This document shows, one piece after another, positions 1-8,200 of a stretch of DNA of 54,810 nucleotides. A model generated the notes under the pieces. The model ran no database searches. It had not been told where the DNA came from and saw only the letters and a list, made by a program, of their open reading frames with translations. Every line of letters starts with the position of its first letter. Within the stretch, counting starts at the first letter, position 1. The DNA lies in NCBI GenBank assembly GCA_905182715.1, contig CAJJCP010000026.1, positions 1-54,810 of the forward strand. The letters are read 5' to 3'. A program made the translations under genes and the position numbers. This DNA is from an uncultured Candidatus Poseidoniales archaeon. Its GTDB lineage: Archaea > Thermoplasmatota > Poseidoniia > Poseidoniales > Poseidoniaceae.

Positions 1-75
1 AATTCGAACAGCTGATGTAGGGAGAAATCCACGTTGCCGCAAGAGTGCAGTCATCTCCTCCTCCGACGCACCCAT
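1..75 (-). CDS. 5' end of a truncated gene, possibly glycyl-tRNA synthetase
   Basis: An open frame runs off the left edge of the window. From the ATG at 75 it reads MGASEEEMTALLRQRGFLPT, followed by SAVRI; an in-frame TGA lies upstream at 126-124, so the start is within 75-123. A pattern of acidic residues, then ALLRQRGF.PTSAVRI, resembles the start of archaeal glycyl-tRNA synthetases, where a helix ending RRRGF is followed by an aromatic/Ser stretch and then IYGG. Only 25 codons are visible, so the family call is tentative. No clear ribosome binding site precedes the ATG. It lies just downstream of cinA on the same strand. Confidence 0.4.
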   Translation of the reverse strand, partial: MGASEEEMTALLRQRGFLPTSAVRI

Positions 76-139
76 GCATTGGAGGTGAGGCCTACGCTCC
101 AAAAGCACACCGGTTTGAACGGTTCACTTTTTGAGTCGT

Positions 140-844
140 TCAATCCCACTCAACTTCGTCATCAAGTGAGGTATCTCGAGTAGGAGGGGCACCCTCACCG
201 TCCCACGCATCATCTTGCCAAGGTGCTGATTGGCGTGCAGCAGCTTCTCTTTCCGCACGTTCCAATTCAAATTGAGTCTTCTCCAATTCGAGTTCAGCCT
301 TTTGACGTTCCATTTCTTTGCGATGCTCTTCAGCTTGGACCATGGCTTCATCCCATCGTTTGATGGTGGATAATAATGCAAAATGAACGAATCCAATTTT
401 GTTTTCCGCACGGTTACCACCAATTTGAGTTGATTCTGCATTTGCCCAATTATTGGATGCAATTCCGACGTACACAAGCCCGACTTTCTTGTTGGTTCCA
501 TCGTTTTTTGGTCCTGCAATGCCGGTTATGGAAATCGCAATATCTGCGTTTGCATGCTTTAGTGCACCTTGTGCCATTTGAATCGCCACTTCTGCTGAAA
601 CAGCACCTTTCTTTTCAATTGATTTTGGTTGGACTTCCAATTCCTTGATCTTAGCATCATTCGAATAGGTAATCCATCCTTGATTAAACCAAGAAGATGC
701 TCCGGCAATGTCAGTGAAAGCACTCGCGAGTAGCCCGCCCGTGCATGATTCAGCAACAGTGATTGTGTGGCCACCTTCTTTGATGCGCCGTACGAGACGA
801 GCCGCAGCGGCTTGCACATCTTCATCCATTGTGTCCAATGGCAT
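140..844 (-). CDS. CinA C-terminal-type amidohydrolase (PncC-like) with coiled-coil tail
   Basis: 234 residues. Residues about 10-170 form a stand-alone CinA C-terminal domain, known in bacteria to deamidate nicotinamide mononucleotide (PncC) in pyridine nucleotide salvage. Visible family motifs are VAESCTGGLLAS near residue 30, WFNQGWITYSN near 52 and ISITGIAGP near 105. The usual N-terminal MoCF-like domain of full-length CinA is absent, as in PncC. After the domain comes a highly charged helical stretch (EEHRKEMERQKAELELEKTQ and onward, residues about 172-205) and an acidic Trp-containing end (PWQDDAWDGEGAPP). This coiled-coil tail is not part of the known enzyme; its role is unknown. The start could be Met1 (844) or Met6 (829); neither has a strong ribosome binding site. 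Confidence 0.88.
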   Translation of the reverse strand: MPLDTMDEDVQAAAARLVRRIKEGGHTITVAESCTGGLLASAFTDIAGASSWFNQGWITYSNDAKIKELEVQPKSIEKKGAVSAEVAIQMAQGALKHANADIAISITGIAGPKNDGTNKKVGLVYVGIASNNWANAESTQIGGNRAENKIGFVHFALLSTIKRWDEAMVQAEEHRKEMERQKAELELEKTQFELERAEREAAARQSAPWQDDAWDGEGAPPTRDTSLDDEVEWD

Positions 845-911
845 TGTTCTTCAGTTTTGATGTTAACCCAAGCATCAATGCCTTCAATAACACCTTCTCA
901 CAGGGTTGGTT

Positions 912-984
912 GGGTCTGTGGTCTAGTGGTTATGACACCGCCCTTACACGGCGTTGATCGAGGGTTCAAATCCCTCCAGACCCA
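912..984 (+). tRNA. tRNA-Val (anticodon TAC)
   Basis: A full cloverleaf can be drawn. The acceptor stem GGGTCTG (912-918) pairs with CAGACCC (977-983), discriminator A at 984. The D arm is GTCTAGTGGTTATGAC (921-936). The anticodon loop CTTACAC (943-949) carries TAC at 945-947. The T arm is GAGGG TTCAAAT CCCTC (960-976). The anticodon stem has one mismatch: C938 faces T954, while the other four pairs are G-C. No intron and no encoded CCA (984 is followed by CTACCA). The stop codon of a minus-strand gene starts at the very next base. Confidence 0.93.
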
Positions 985-1293
985 CTACCAAAGAAATGTA
1001 CGTATGTCTTCATTCGTATTGGCTATGACTTTGGTGATTCCGGAACGGCGACGAAATGTTTCAGCCTCAGTTTGAGTTCCATCGATTACGATGAGATGGA
1101 CCGCTCGTTGCCACAGCCCGTCTGCAGGTACTACGCCCCGATGGTCAACTGCAACCAAAATATCATCCAATTCAGTAAACATCAACAACGATGCTGATCG
1201 TTCAAGTTCACTTGCAGTAAGGAGTAGCCATCGAGCACCATGCATGTCAGCACGTTTGTCTTCTTTCAAATCAGCAAGTGTTACGATTCGCAT
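985..1293 (-). CDS. Small conserved-context protein of unknown function
   Basis: 102 residues from the ATG at 1293, which has a GAGG-type ribosome binding site a few bases upstream; a GTG at 1308 overlapping the pelota stop would add five residues. The protein starts MRIVTLADLKEDKRADMHGA, with hydrophobic beta-like segments (ARWLLLTASEL, DDILVAVDHRGVVPADG, AVHLIVIDGTQ) alternating with charged helices, which suggests a small soluble alpha/beta protein. No family is recognised. It directly follows pelota, with stop and start regions touching, so it is probably translated with it. Its stop codon abuts the 3' end of the tRNA-Val gene on the other strand. Confidence 0.6.
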   Translation of the reverse strand: MRIVTLADLKEDKRADMHGARWLLLTASELERSASLLMFTELDDILVAVDHRGVVPADGLWQRAVHLIVIDGTQTEAETFRRRSGITKVIANTNEDIRTFLW

Positions 1294-1304
1294 AGTCTCG
1301 CCTC

Positions 1305-2369
1305 TCACATTGCATATCGGAGTAAAGCAACCACTCCTCCAAGCCCCAGAAGTTGTTGCCCAGCATCATGGTCAGTTGAACATTGAACCAGTTCTGCTCC
1401 AATGTCAGATAAGCCATTGGCCCATTCCATCCATGTTTGTTTTCCGATTCCTTCATTCTCTGCGCGTAAAAGGTCTGCTGAGATGAGCAGTGTTTCGATT
1501 GCACCTTCATCCATCGCTTTCTTCAAAGCCTCTGGTCCATAGGCAACAGCGCCGTTTGTCGCCAATCGTTCCCAAGCCTTTTCGATCAGTGATATTTCTC
1601 GAGTAATTGCATGTTCACTGAGAAGTTCACCTGCCAATCCTTCACGAAGAATTTCATTGGCACCAGCTCTTCCTGCCATTGAAGTGGCAATTGATTTCAT
1701 CATTCGAGTTTCTCCTGCGGTTTTCAAATCACTCAGTAAAGCATCTCGGGCATGTCCTGGTCCACAAATGACCAGTGGTGTGTTTTCACCTAAAGTGTCG
1801 ACAAGAGCATCGATTACCTTTGAACGGAAAGTGGCAGCGATTCCAGCAGAATGACGGATTTCGCCTCTTTTACCACCGCCTCTCATGGTCCAAGTGGCAC
1901 CTTCACGCAACCCTCTGGCGGTGACATGGAACAATACGACTTCATCCGTTTCTACAACTGCAAGCACGACATTTGTTTGTCCCGATGCTTTTTCTGATTG
2001 TCTGAGTAAGTCTTTGTCAGAGGATGAAAAGAAATGTGGTGACGTCAGTTCGACATCATCGCGGATTTCTACAATGTGGGTGTGATGCATTCCAATATCG
2101 AAGTGTGCTTCTTCAATTGTCCCATGAACGCGAAGGTTTTCATTGAAAGTTTGGTATTCCGTAGATTCAATCCGTAATCGGATCCACATCCTCTTCCTTT
2201 CTGCAGATTTAGCTCTTCCACCTTCTTCGCCACCTGTTGTTTGGTCACGACGTTCTCCAAGCATTCCAATGTGCATTCCCTTTCGAGCGAGGCGTGCAAG
2301 CGTCCATAAATCATCTTCGGTCTCAATTCTGAGACGCCAAAGTTGAGGTTCACGCTTGAGGATTTTCAT
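1305..2369 (-). CDS. pelA: Pelota (Dom34), mRNA surveillance and ribosome rescue factor
   Basis: 354 residues from ATG at 2369; the start MKILKREPQLWRLRIETEDD is typical for archaeal pelota. A GTG at 2378 overlaps the upstream stop and is less likely. The N-terminal Sm-like domain (about 1-130) includes RLRIESTEYQTFNENLRVHG. The central eRF1-type domain (about 135-265) includes EVVLFHVTARGL and LVICGPGHARDALL. The C-terminal L7Ae-like domain ends the protein (ALKKAMDEGAIETLLISADL, then LVQCSTDHDAGQQLLGLGGV). As expected for pelota, no GGQ motif is present. With aEF1alpha/ABCE1 the family binds stalled ribosomes and promotes their splitting. The gene overlaps the end of the formate-THF ligase gene region by a GTGA-type junction, so the two are probably co-translated. 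Confidence 0.95.
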   Translation of the reverse strand: MKILKREPQLWRLRIETEDDLWTLARLARKGMHIGMLGERRDQTTGGEEGGRAKSAERKRMWIRLRIESTEYQTFNENLRVHGTIEEAHFDIGMHHTHIVEIRDDVELTSPHFFSSSDKDLLRQSEKASGQTNVVLAVVETDEVVLFHVTARGLREGATWTMRGGGKRGEIRHSAGIAATFRSKVIDALVDTLGENTPLVICGPGHARDALLSDLKTAGETRMMKSIATSMAGRAGANEILREGLAGELLSEHAITREISLIEKAWERLATNGAVAYGPEALKKAMDEGAIETLLISADLLRAENEGIGKQTWMEWANGLSDIGAELVQCSTDHDAGQQLLGLGGVVALLRYAM

Positions 2370-2374
2370 TCGGT

Positions 2375-4090
2375 TCACCCAAAGACACCAGTGAGACGTC
2401 CTTCCTCGTCCATATCCATGTCGAGGGCAGCAGGTCGTTTTGGTAATCCTGGCATGGTCATCATGTTGCCGAGTATGGCCACAATAAATCCAGCGCCAGC
2501 ATTAAGTCGGAATTCACGAACTGGGATTGTAAATCCAACCGGCGCACCTAATTTCCCGGGGTCATGTGAAAACGAGTATTGTGTTTTTGCCATACATACC
2601 GGGAGATGGTCGTATCCCCATGCCTGTAATTTCGCGAGTTGCTTCATTGCAGGAGTACTGATTTCAACACCTTCTGCTTTGTAGATACGTGTCGCAATTG
2701 CATTCATTTTCTCAAGGACAGGAGTTTCAGGAGTAAACAGAGGTGTGAACGGCCGACCTTTGGCCACGTGGTCATGAACCGCAGCAACAACGGCCTTGGC
2801 TAACTCTTCTCCACCTTTTCCACCGTTGGCATGAACTTCTGTCAAAGCCACATGTGAGGCGCCACTCTTGTGAGCAGCCATCTTGAGAGCATCCAGTTCT
2901 GCATCAGTATCGGAATAGAATCGATTGATTGAAACAATGACTGGCATTCCAAATCCTGCCATGTTTTTGATATGGCGATCTAAATTACCTTGTGCACCAC
3001 GAAGAACAGCATCAATGTCTTCCTTTTCCAATTCATCCTTTGTTGGTCGGTAGCCTCCGCGAGTTCCAAATGCTCCGCCATGAAGTTTCATCGAACGGAT
3101 GGTGACATTCATTACAACGCAATCTGGAGCTTTACCAGAATTTACTGCTTTGATGTGCATGAACTTTTCAGCACCCATATCTGAGCCAAAACCTGCTTCA
3201 GTGACCACAATGTCTGCTGCTCCAAGAGCTAAGCGGTCAGCAATAATACTTGAATTTCCATGGGCAATGTTAGCAAAGGGTCCACCGTGGATAAACGCAG
3301 GATTTCCTTCGAGGGTTTGAACTAAATTAGGTAGGAAGGCATTTCGTAGAAGTAAGGTCATTGATCCAGCAGCACCGATTTCTTCAGCCTTTACGGGATT
3401 GCCGTCAGTTGATTCACCGATGACAATTTCTCCGATTCGCTTTCGCAGGTCGGCGTAATCTTGTGCGAGGACAAGAATTGCCATCACTTCACTTGCGGCA
3501 GTAATATCGAATCGGTCTTGCCGTGTATTTCCATTTGCGGAACCACCCAACCCAATGACAACATCACGAAGTGAACGGTCATTCATATCGATCACTCGAG
3601 GCCAAAATACCTTGGTTGGTTCGAGTTTTGATTCATTTCCTTGTTTGATATGGTTATCAATTAGCGCAGAAAGAAGGTTGTGTGCAGAAGTAACGGCATG
3701 TAAATCACCTGTGAAATGGAGGTTGATGTCTTCCATTGGAATCACTTGTGAATGTCCTCCGCCAGCAGCACCTCCTTTGATTCCAAAAACCGGACCCATC
3801 GAAGGTTCACGAATGACGCATGTGGCGCTTTGACCGATGGCACAGAGTGCCTGTGTAAGTCCGATTGTGGTCACCGTTTTCCCTTCACCAAAAGGAGTTG
3901 GATTGACCGAGGTCACCAAGACGAGACTGCCTTGGGGTTTGGAAAAGCGTTGACTGAGGGCTTCCCAAGTAATTTTCGCCATGCCTCGACCCATTGGGAC
4001 TAATTCATGAGATGATATGCCTAATTTCCAGGCAATGGCCTCAATTGGTTCCATTGTAGCCGCTCGTGCGATATCTAAATCACTTACCAT
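2375..4090 (-). CDS. fhs: Formate-tetrahydrofolate ligase
   Basis: 571 residues from ATG at 4090, which has AAGGA about eight bases upstream; an ATG at 4096 is the alternative. The enzyme makes 10-formyl-THF from formate, ATP and THF in the cytosol. Family marks: TSVNPTPFGEGKTVTTIGL (P-loop-like ATP site), REPSMGPVFGIKGGAAGGG, NLLSALIDNHIKQGN, TEAGFGSDMGAEKF, and near the end FTIPVREFRLNAGAGF. Length fits the usual 550-580. The ligase is common in bacteria and patchy in archaea, so a transferred origin is plausible. Ketopantoate hydroxymethyltransferase at 33282-34103 uses the same one-carbon pool. It overlaps the possible GTG start of pelota (TGA inside GTGA). Confidence 0.96.
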   Translation of the reverse strand: MVSDLDIARAATMEPIEAIAWKLGISSHELVPMGRGMAKITWEALSQRFSKPQGSLVLVTSVNPTPFGEGKTVTTIGLTQALCAIGQSATCVIREPSMGPVFGIKGGAAGGGHSQVIPMEDINLHFTGDLHAVTSAHNLLSALIDNHIKQGNESKLEPTKVFWPRVIDMNDRSLRDVVIGLGGSANGNTRQDRFDITAASEVMAILVLAQDYADLRKRIGEIVIGESTDGNPVKAEEIGAAGSMTLLLRNAFLPNLVQTLEGNPAFIHGGPFANIAHGNSSIIADRLALGAADIVVTEAGFGSDMGAEKFMHIKAVNSGKAPDCVVMNVTIRSMKLHGGAFGTRGGYRPTKDELEKEDIDAVLRGAQGNLDRHIKNMAGFGMPVIVSINRFYSDTDAELDALKMAAHKSGASHVALTEVHANGGKGGEELAKAVVAAVHDHVAKGRPFTPLFTPETPVLEKMNAIATRIYKAEGVEISTPAMKQLAKLQAWGYDHLPVCMAKTQYSFSHDPGKLGAPVGFTIPVREFRLNAGAGFIVAILGNMMTMPGLPKRPAALDMDMDEEGRLTGVFG

Positions 4091-4187
4091 GAGCATCCTT
4101 GCGGCTCGATTTGGCTTTGAACCCCTCGGCTCACGTAGAGTGAAATCATACGATTTCAGGACCTGAGCCAGTTCACCGTAGTGGTGT

Positions 4188-5654
4188 TTACTCGTCTTTC
4201 ATTGCGCCAAGGTATTCAGGCAATTCGATTCCAGCCATCTTGGCCACATCGTGGACAGGAGGTAGGCTTTGCATCAAAGAAGAGATGAAGTTCGAGGTTG
4301 AACCACCTTCACCGTTTTTGCCACCGTTACCAGAATCCCAGACAGTAATCTTGTCAATCTTGAGATTTGATATTGCTTCAGTTTGGCGTGCTACTAATCC
4401 TTCGACCTTTTCAACCATCAAGAGAGTTGCAACGGCTTTCGGATCTCCACCTGCACTTGCAACGAGGGATTTGTATCCAGCCGCTTTTGCTTCAAGAACC
4501 GCTTGTTGACCTTCTGCTTCTGCTTTGTACTTTGCAAGAATAGCATCTGCTTGACCTTGAGCGATACGACGTTGGCGCCCTGCTTCAGCATCAGCAGCAA
4601 TTTCGATTTGTTCCTTAGCAACTTTCTCACGTGCAATGTCAGCAGCACGAAGACGTTCGCTTTCGAGTGAATACTGTGCTTTCTCGATTTGTTCTTGAGC
4701 ATGACGCATAGCAACTTCAGAACGTTGCCGTGCTTCAGCTTCTCGTTCTGCAAGAACTGCATTTGAGAGTGCAATGTCTGCAAGACTCAAGTTCACGCCT
4801 TCAATTGCATTCTTCTGTTGTTCTTGGACAGATATTTCTTCAAGACTTACAGCAGCGGCAATACCCATTTTGGATTCGGATTCCGCTTCTTGAACTGCAA
4901 TTCGTTCGAGTTTCTTGGCTTCTGCTTTTCCAGCAATAGCAGCCGATTCTTTCTTTTGAACTTCAATTTCACGGTTTGAATCCGCTGTAGCGACTTGAAT
5001 CTGTCCCATTTGGAGTGCTTTGGCTCGGTCTCCAGTTGCACCAGCAATTGCTTCTGCAGCTGCCTTAGCACCAATCGAAACGATGTATTCTGCTTCGTCA
5101 GTGATGTCAGTGATGTTGACGTTAATGAGGTACAGTCCAATCTTGTGCAATTCGGAGTCGACGTTACTGGAGACTTGCTTCAGGAAGACTTCACGGTCTT
5201 GATTGATTTGTTCAATGGTGAGTGTTGCAATTGTCAAACGAAGTTGACCAAAGATGATTTCGCTTGCCATGTCTTCTTGCTGTTGTTGTGAAAGTCCAAG
5301 AAGACGTTCTGCAGCGTTCTGCATAATCGAGGGGTCTGTGGAAATACCAATCGTAAAGGTTGATGGTACGTTGATACGAATGTTTTGTTGTGACAAAGCA
5401 TGTTGCAAATCAATTCGAATAGTCATTGGCTTGAGATCGAGATAAGCGTAGTGTTGAATCAATGGCCAGACAATTTTACCACCACCGTGGTAACATGCGG
5501 CAGCACCAGCATCTTTGACATTACCATACACGACTAAAATCTTGTCTGAAGGTGCCAATTTGTAACGGCTTGTTGCAATGTAAACAGTTCCAAAAACTGC
5601 CAGAGTGAATAAGAATAAACCAATTACTGCTATCGAAGTGCCAACGCCTGCCAT
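4188..5654 (-). CDS. Flotillin-like SPFH/band 7 membrane scaffold protein
   Basis: 488 residues. Residues about 5-28 (TSIAVIGLFLFTLAVFGTVY) form one membrane anchor. The SPFH domain (about 35-200) starts APSDKILVVYGNVKDAGAAA and includes RINVPSTFTIGIS. A long Ala/Glu coiled coil follows (about 200-410; AEAIAGATGDRAKALQMG, QEQIEKAQYSLESERLRAAD). The end includes NFISSLMQSLPPVHDVAKMA, like the flotillin C-terminus. Flotillins oligomerise and organise membrane microdomains. Upstream on the same strand are an NfeD-like gene and two small membrane genes; in bacteria flotillin (FloT) is typically encoded beside an NfeD partner (YuaF), so the pairing supports both calls. Confidence 0.94.
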   Translation of the reverse strand: MAGVGTSIAVIGLFLFTLAVFGTVYIATSRYKLAPSDKILVVYGNVKDAGAAACYHGGGKIVWPLIQHYAYLDLKPMTIRIDLQHALSQQNIRINVPSTFTIGISTDPSIMQNAAERLLGLSQQQQEDMASEIIFGQLRLTIATLTIEQINQDREVFLKQVSSNVDSELHKIGLYLINVNITDITDEAEYIVSIGAKAAAEAIAGATGDRAKALQMGQIQVATADSNREIEVQKKESAAIAGKAEAKKLERIAVQEAESESKMGIAAAVSLEEISVQEQQKNAIEGVNLSLADIALSNAVLAEREAEARQRSEVAMRHAQEQIEKAQYSLESERLRAADIAREKVAKEQIEIAADAEAGRQRRIAQGQADAILAKYKAEAEGQQAVLEAKAAGYKSLVASAGGDPKAVATLLMVEKVEGLVARQTEAISNLKIDKITVWDSGNGGKNGEGGSTSNFISSLMQSLPPVHDVAKMAGIELPEYLGAMKDE

Positions 5655-5723
5655 GATGTCTCATGCGTGGCGTCCTTTAAGAGTCTTCACCCGTCGTTTA
5701 ACGGTTGTAATCTTCAGAAATAC

Positions 5724-6347
5724 TTATTCTTCTTCAATCACGGAAGCCACTGAGAGCGGCTTTACAATGAGAGTTTCTCCAATCGCCTTGACGACCTCGA
5801 CAAACTTACCCGTTTTTAGGGTCATGGTATCATCCTCGAGAACAGCATCGCACGTACGCATTGCATTCTGGAATTCGACTTGCACTTTACCAGTTTCACC
5901 GGCTCCAATGTCCATGTAGACTTTGCCTTGTGCTCCAATCGATAACGAATGTTTGACCGTAGCATCAACTTCGAGAGATTTCATGACTTGGAATACTTTT
6001 CCAATCACCCACATTGAAGACATTCCAGAGACGATGGCGACTACAATGGCAAGGAGGTCAGAACCCTCGCTCTGTGTTACTGCAAGGCCTGCAATTCCAA
6101 ACATCATGATGAAACTCAAGATTCCTTGTATCGTGAGCATGTGGAATATTCCTTCTGCCCCCAAATCGAAATCAGTATCAAATCCAGCTATTTCGAGTGC
6201 TCCATCAGCCAACCCACCGATCAGAATGAGAACAAAATAAATCAAGAACAAAAAGGTTCCAATTACGGCCATCACAGCAAAGAGAATATCGATGCCAGTT
6301 ATGCCGCCCAATCCAATGAGGTCAAGAAGGTTTGAAATTAAGGACAT
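5724..6347 (-). CDS. NfeD/YuaF-like membrane protein, flotillin partner
   Basis: 207 residues. Three or more membrane spans are visible: about 18-50 (IDILFAVMAVIGTFLFLIYF and onward), about 70-90 (LTIQGILSFIMMFGIAGLAV) and about 96-118 (LLAIVVAIVSGMSSMWVIGK). The last about 85 residues are soluble and beta-rich, starting HSLSIGAQGKVYMDIGAGET and ending ETLIVKPLSVASVIEEE. This fits an OB-fold as in NfeD/YuaF proteins. The gene sits 69 bases upstream of the flotillin gene on the same strand, the usual arrangement. Family function: membrane partner of flotillin; the exact activity is not known. Confidence 0.85.
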   Translation of the reverse strand: MSLISNLLDLIGLGGITGIDILFAVMAVIGTFLFLIYFVLILIGGLADGALEIAGFDTDFDLGAEGIFHMLTIQGILSFIMMFGIAGLAVTQSEGSDLLAIVVAIVSGMSSMWVIGKVFQVMKSLEVDATVKHSLSIGAQGKVYMDIGAGETGKVQVEFQNAMRTCDAVLEDDTMTLKTGKFVEVVKAIGETLIVKPLSVASVIEEE

Positions 6348-6374
6348 TGTATCACTGGTTCTTACTAACGGGTT

Positions 6375-6632
6375 CTATTCTTCAACCTTCGCCTTTTGCT
6401 GTTTTAATATCGGTCGAATGTAAATGAAATAATAATGCCCGAATACAACCGGACCCAGAGAAAGTCCGAACATCAGCCCGATTCCCCAAGAGGGTAAGTG
6501 AAGTGCCAATCCAATGGCGACAATAATGAGTAATGTGATGAGAATAGATGCTTTTTCAAGAATAATCATGATGGCTGATGAGCCATTGTTGACACGCTCT
6601 TTCATGACAAAAACGTCGAGCAAGCCCGCCAT
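6375..6632 (-). CDS. Small two-span membrane protein in the flotillin operon
   Basis: 85 residues, preceded by GAGGTGA at good spacing before the ATG at 6632. A short charged N-terminus (MAGLLDVFVMKERVNNGSSA) is followed by two hydrophobic spans, about 20-46 (IMIILEKASILITLLIIVAI) and about 48-70 (PSWGIGLMFGLSLGPVVFGH). The C-terminus is basic/acidic (LKQQKAKVEE). No family is recognised. Part of the second span, GIGLMFGLSLGPVVFG, resembles ALGLLFGPSLGVIVG in the next upstream gene, so the two may be related. Its place between that gene and the NfeD-like gene suggests a membrane-domain role. Confidence 0.72.
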   Translation of the reverse strand: MAGLLDVFVMKERVNNGSSAIMIILEKASILITLLIIVAIGLALHLPSWGIGLMFGLSLGPVVFGHYYFIYIRPILKQQKAKVEE

Positions 6633-6641
6633 CTCGTCACC

Positions 6642-7016
6642 TCAGAAGAGGAGGTCGGACCAGGAACTTTCGCTCATCAAGACAATCATCAGGTAAATGC
6701 CGGCAACGAAGAATGTTGGATTCCGCCCTTTCTCAACCGTACTTTCGACAATTTGAGAACGACCTTCTGCGTCTTGGATAATTTGGGTTGCTTCTGAAGT
6801 AAGGTAATTTCCGCCCTGGGTGAATTCATTTTCGTTTTTCCTGCTTTGGTACAATAAGAATACAATGGTTCCGACGATGACGCCAAGACTAGGACCAAAT
6901 AAGAGGCCAAGGGCAGCATTAAATTCCGTCCACATTGCAGCAGTTAAGTAAATCCCCAATCCGGCTGTCAAAAGCGAAATTACTCCTTTGCCCTTACTTA
7001 GATTTGTGTACTCCAT
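6642..7016 (-). CDS. Small membrane protein, first gene of the flotillin operon
   Basis: 124 residues from ATG at 7016; an in-frame GTG at 7061 would add 15 residues (KRGRVEKGGVLRRF), and a GGAGG lies in that stretch, so the start is uncertain. Hydrophobic spans are at about 10-28 (GVISLLTAGLGIYLTAAMW), 32-54 (AALGLLFGPSLGVIVGTIVF) and near the C-terminus (PTFFVAGIYLMIVLMSES). A polar segment of about 45 residues separates the second and third spans. No family is recognised. The gene ends ten bases before the next small membrane gene starts, which points to a shared transcript with NfeD-like and flotillin genes. Confidence 0.68.
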   Translation of the reverse strand: MEYTNLSKGKGVISLLTAGLGIYLTAAMWTEFNAALGLLFGPSLGVIVGTIVFLLYQSRKNENEFTQGGNYLTSEATQIIQDAEGRSQIVESTVEKGRNPTFFVAGIYLMIVLMSESSWSDLLF

Positions 7017-7125
7017 GAATCTTCTAAGCACGCCTCCTTTTTCAACTCTGCCCCGTTTCACAAGTATTCACGCCATGATGTTGAAGAACTTCGGCACCCA
7101 ACACTCGCCATGGCACAGGTGAGGT

Positions 7126-8151
7126 ATGCGATTTGCGGCCATCCCTGTATCGCATTCTCTCTCTCCTCTTTTATTTGGATTAGTCATGTCGAACCTTGAA
7201 AAATTCGGCAAGAACATTGACTTTAAAGTTAAGAAAACTAAACTTGAGTTAGTGGAGACCAGAGCTATTGAAGATGCATTGGGTTGGGGTTATGCTGGCC
7301 ATACGCCGCACCCTCCTCAAATGGGAGTATACCGGGGCGCCCTTTGGGAAATATCGAACAGAGGCTCTCGTCCAGAAAGCCTTGAAGCCGCTTTAGAGAT
7401 CGAAGATGCTGATCCGCGCCTCTCGTCAAGTTTCGAATCTGAACTCGAGGACCAAGAGGTACATTCGCATTCGTTTTTACTTCAAGCACAATTGAAACAT
7501 CTCCCAACTCACTGCTTAGAACACGAAGTTTGGCTCAACTTAACATCGCCCCTCAAACATCAACTTTCGAGTGAGGCGGTATCGACAATTGATGATTCGA
7601 TGTCACTTCAGTCGGTTAATGCATTACGTTGGGACGGCCAAGCATGGTGGTGCGCTGGGGTTGATGGCAGTGGGGTTGTAGCTGTTGCACAATACCATGG
7701 GGTGCAAGTCGAAAATGGTGCCCTTTTGGGAATTGTTGGAGGCGGTGGTGCAGCACGAGCAACAGTGGATTCATGGTTGAAAACAGGAGGTACGGTCCGA
7801 TTATTCCCGGGGAAGCGTCTCTTGGAGATACCTTTGGAATTTGAATCGGATGATTCTGATCGCTCAATCGATTTTGCCGTGGATTTTGATGGTAATGGCG
7901 AGTACGACGAGGAGTTTGAAGCATGTCCAACTCGGTTGAATCCACGTTATACGAATCTTGAAGGCGACATTGAATCAAGAATCGAACATCTCTTGACGAC
8001 ACCTCTGGACGGCCGTTGGATGTTGGCGGCTCAACATTTGGAATCATGGCGTCGTCTTTGGGCTCCGCAATACGCAGCATATCTGCCTTCGATTGGTTTG
8101 CTTCTCACTCAACTTGTTCACGCTGAATCTGTGCTGAAAACCTATGCATAA
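7126..8151 (+). CDS. Divergent shikimate dehydrogenase-like protein
   Basis: 341 residues, longer than usual AroE (about 270). Family marks are recognisable but altered: AAIPVSHSLSPLLFG (the SxS shikimate-binding site), LTSPLKHQLS in place of NVTxPxK with the catalytic Lys kept, SVNALRWDGQ for the NTL segment, AGVDGSGV where the catalytic Asp of NTDxxG is kept but Asn-Thr is lost, and GIVGGGGAARATVDSWL as the dinucleotide-binding loop. Residues about 95-120 contain an acidic insertion. It would reduce 3-dehydroshikimate in aromatic amino acid synthesis if active. The loss of several substrate contacts leaves open another quinate/shikimate-like substrate. It is divergent from the flotillin operon. 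Confidence 0.75.
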   Translation: MRFAAIPVSHSLSPLLFGLVMSNLEKFGKNIDFKVKKTKLELVETRAIEDALGWGYAGHTPHPPQMGVYRGALWEISNRGSRPESLEAALEIEDADPRLSSSFESELEDQEVHSHSFLLQAQLKHLPTHCLEHEVWLNLTSPLKHQLSSEAVSTIDDSMSLQSVNALRWDGQAWWCAGVDGSGVVAVAQYHGVQVENGALLGIVGGGGAARATVDSWLKTGGTVRLFPGKRLLEIPLEFESDDSDRSIDFAVDFDGNGEYDEEFEACPTRLNPRYTNLEGDIESRIEHLLTTPLDGRWMLAAQHLESWRRLWAPQYAAYLPSIGLLLTQLVHAESVLKTYA

Positions 8152-8200
8152 CTCCCAAAGCAATTAGAATGATTACTCCAAGGGGCAGGTAGGGCTGGAT

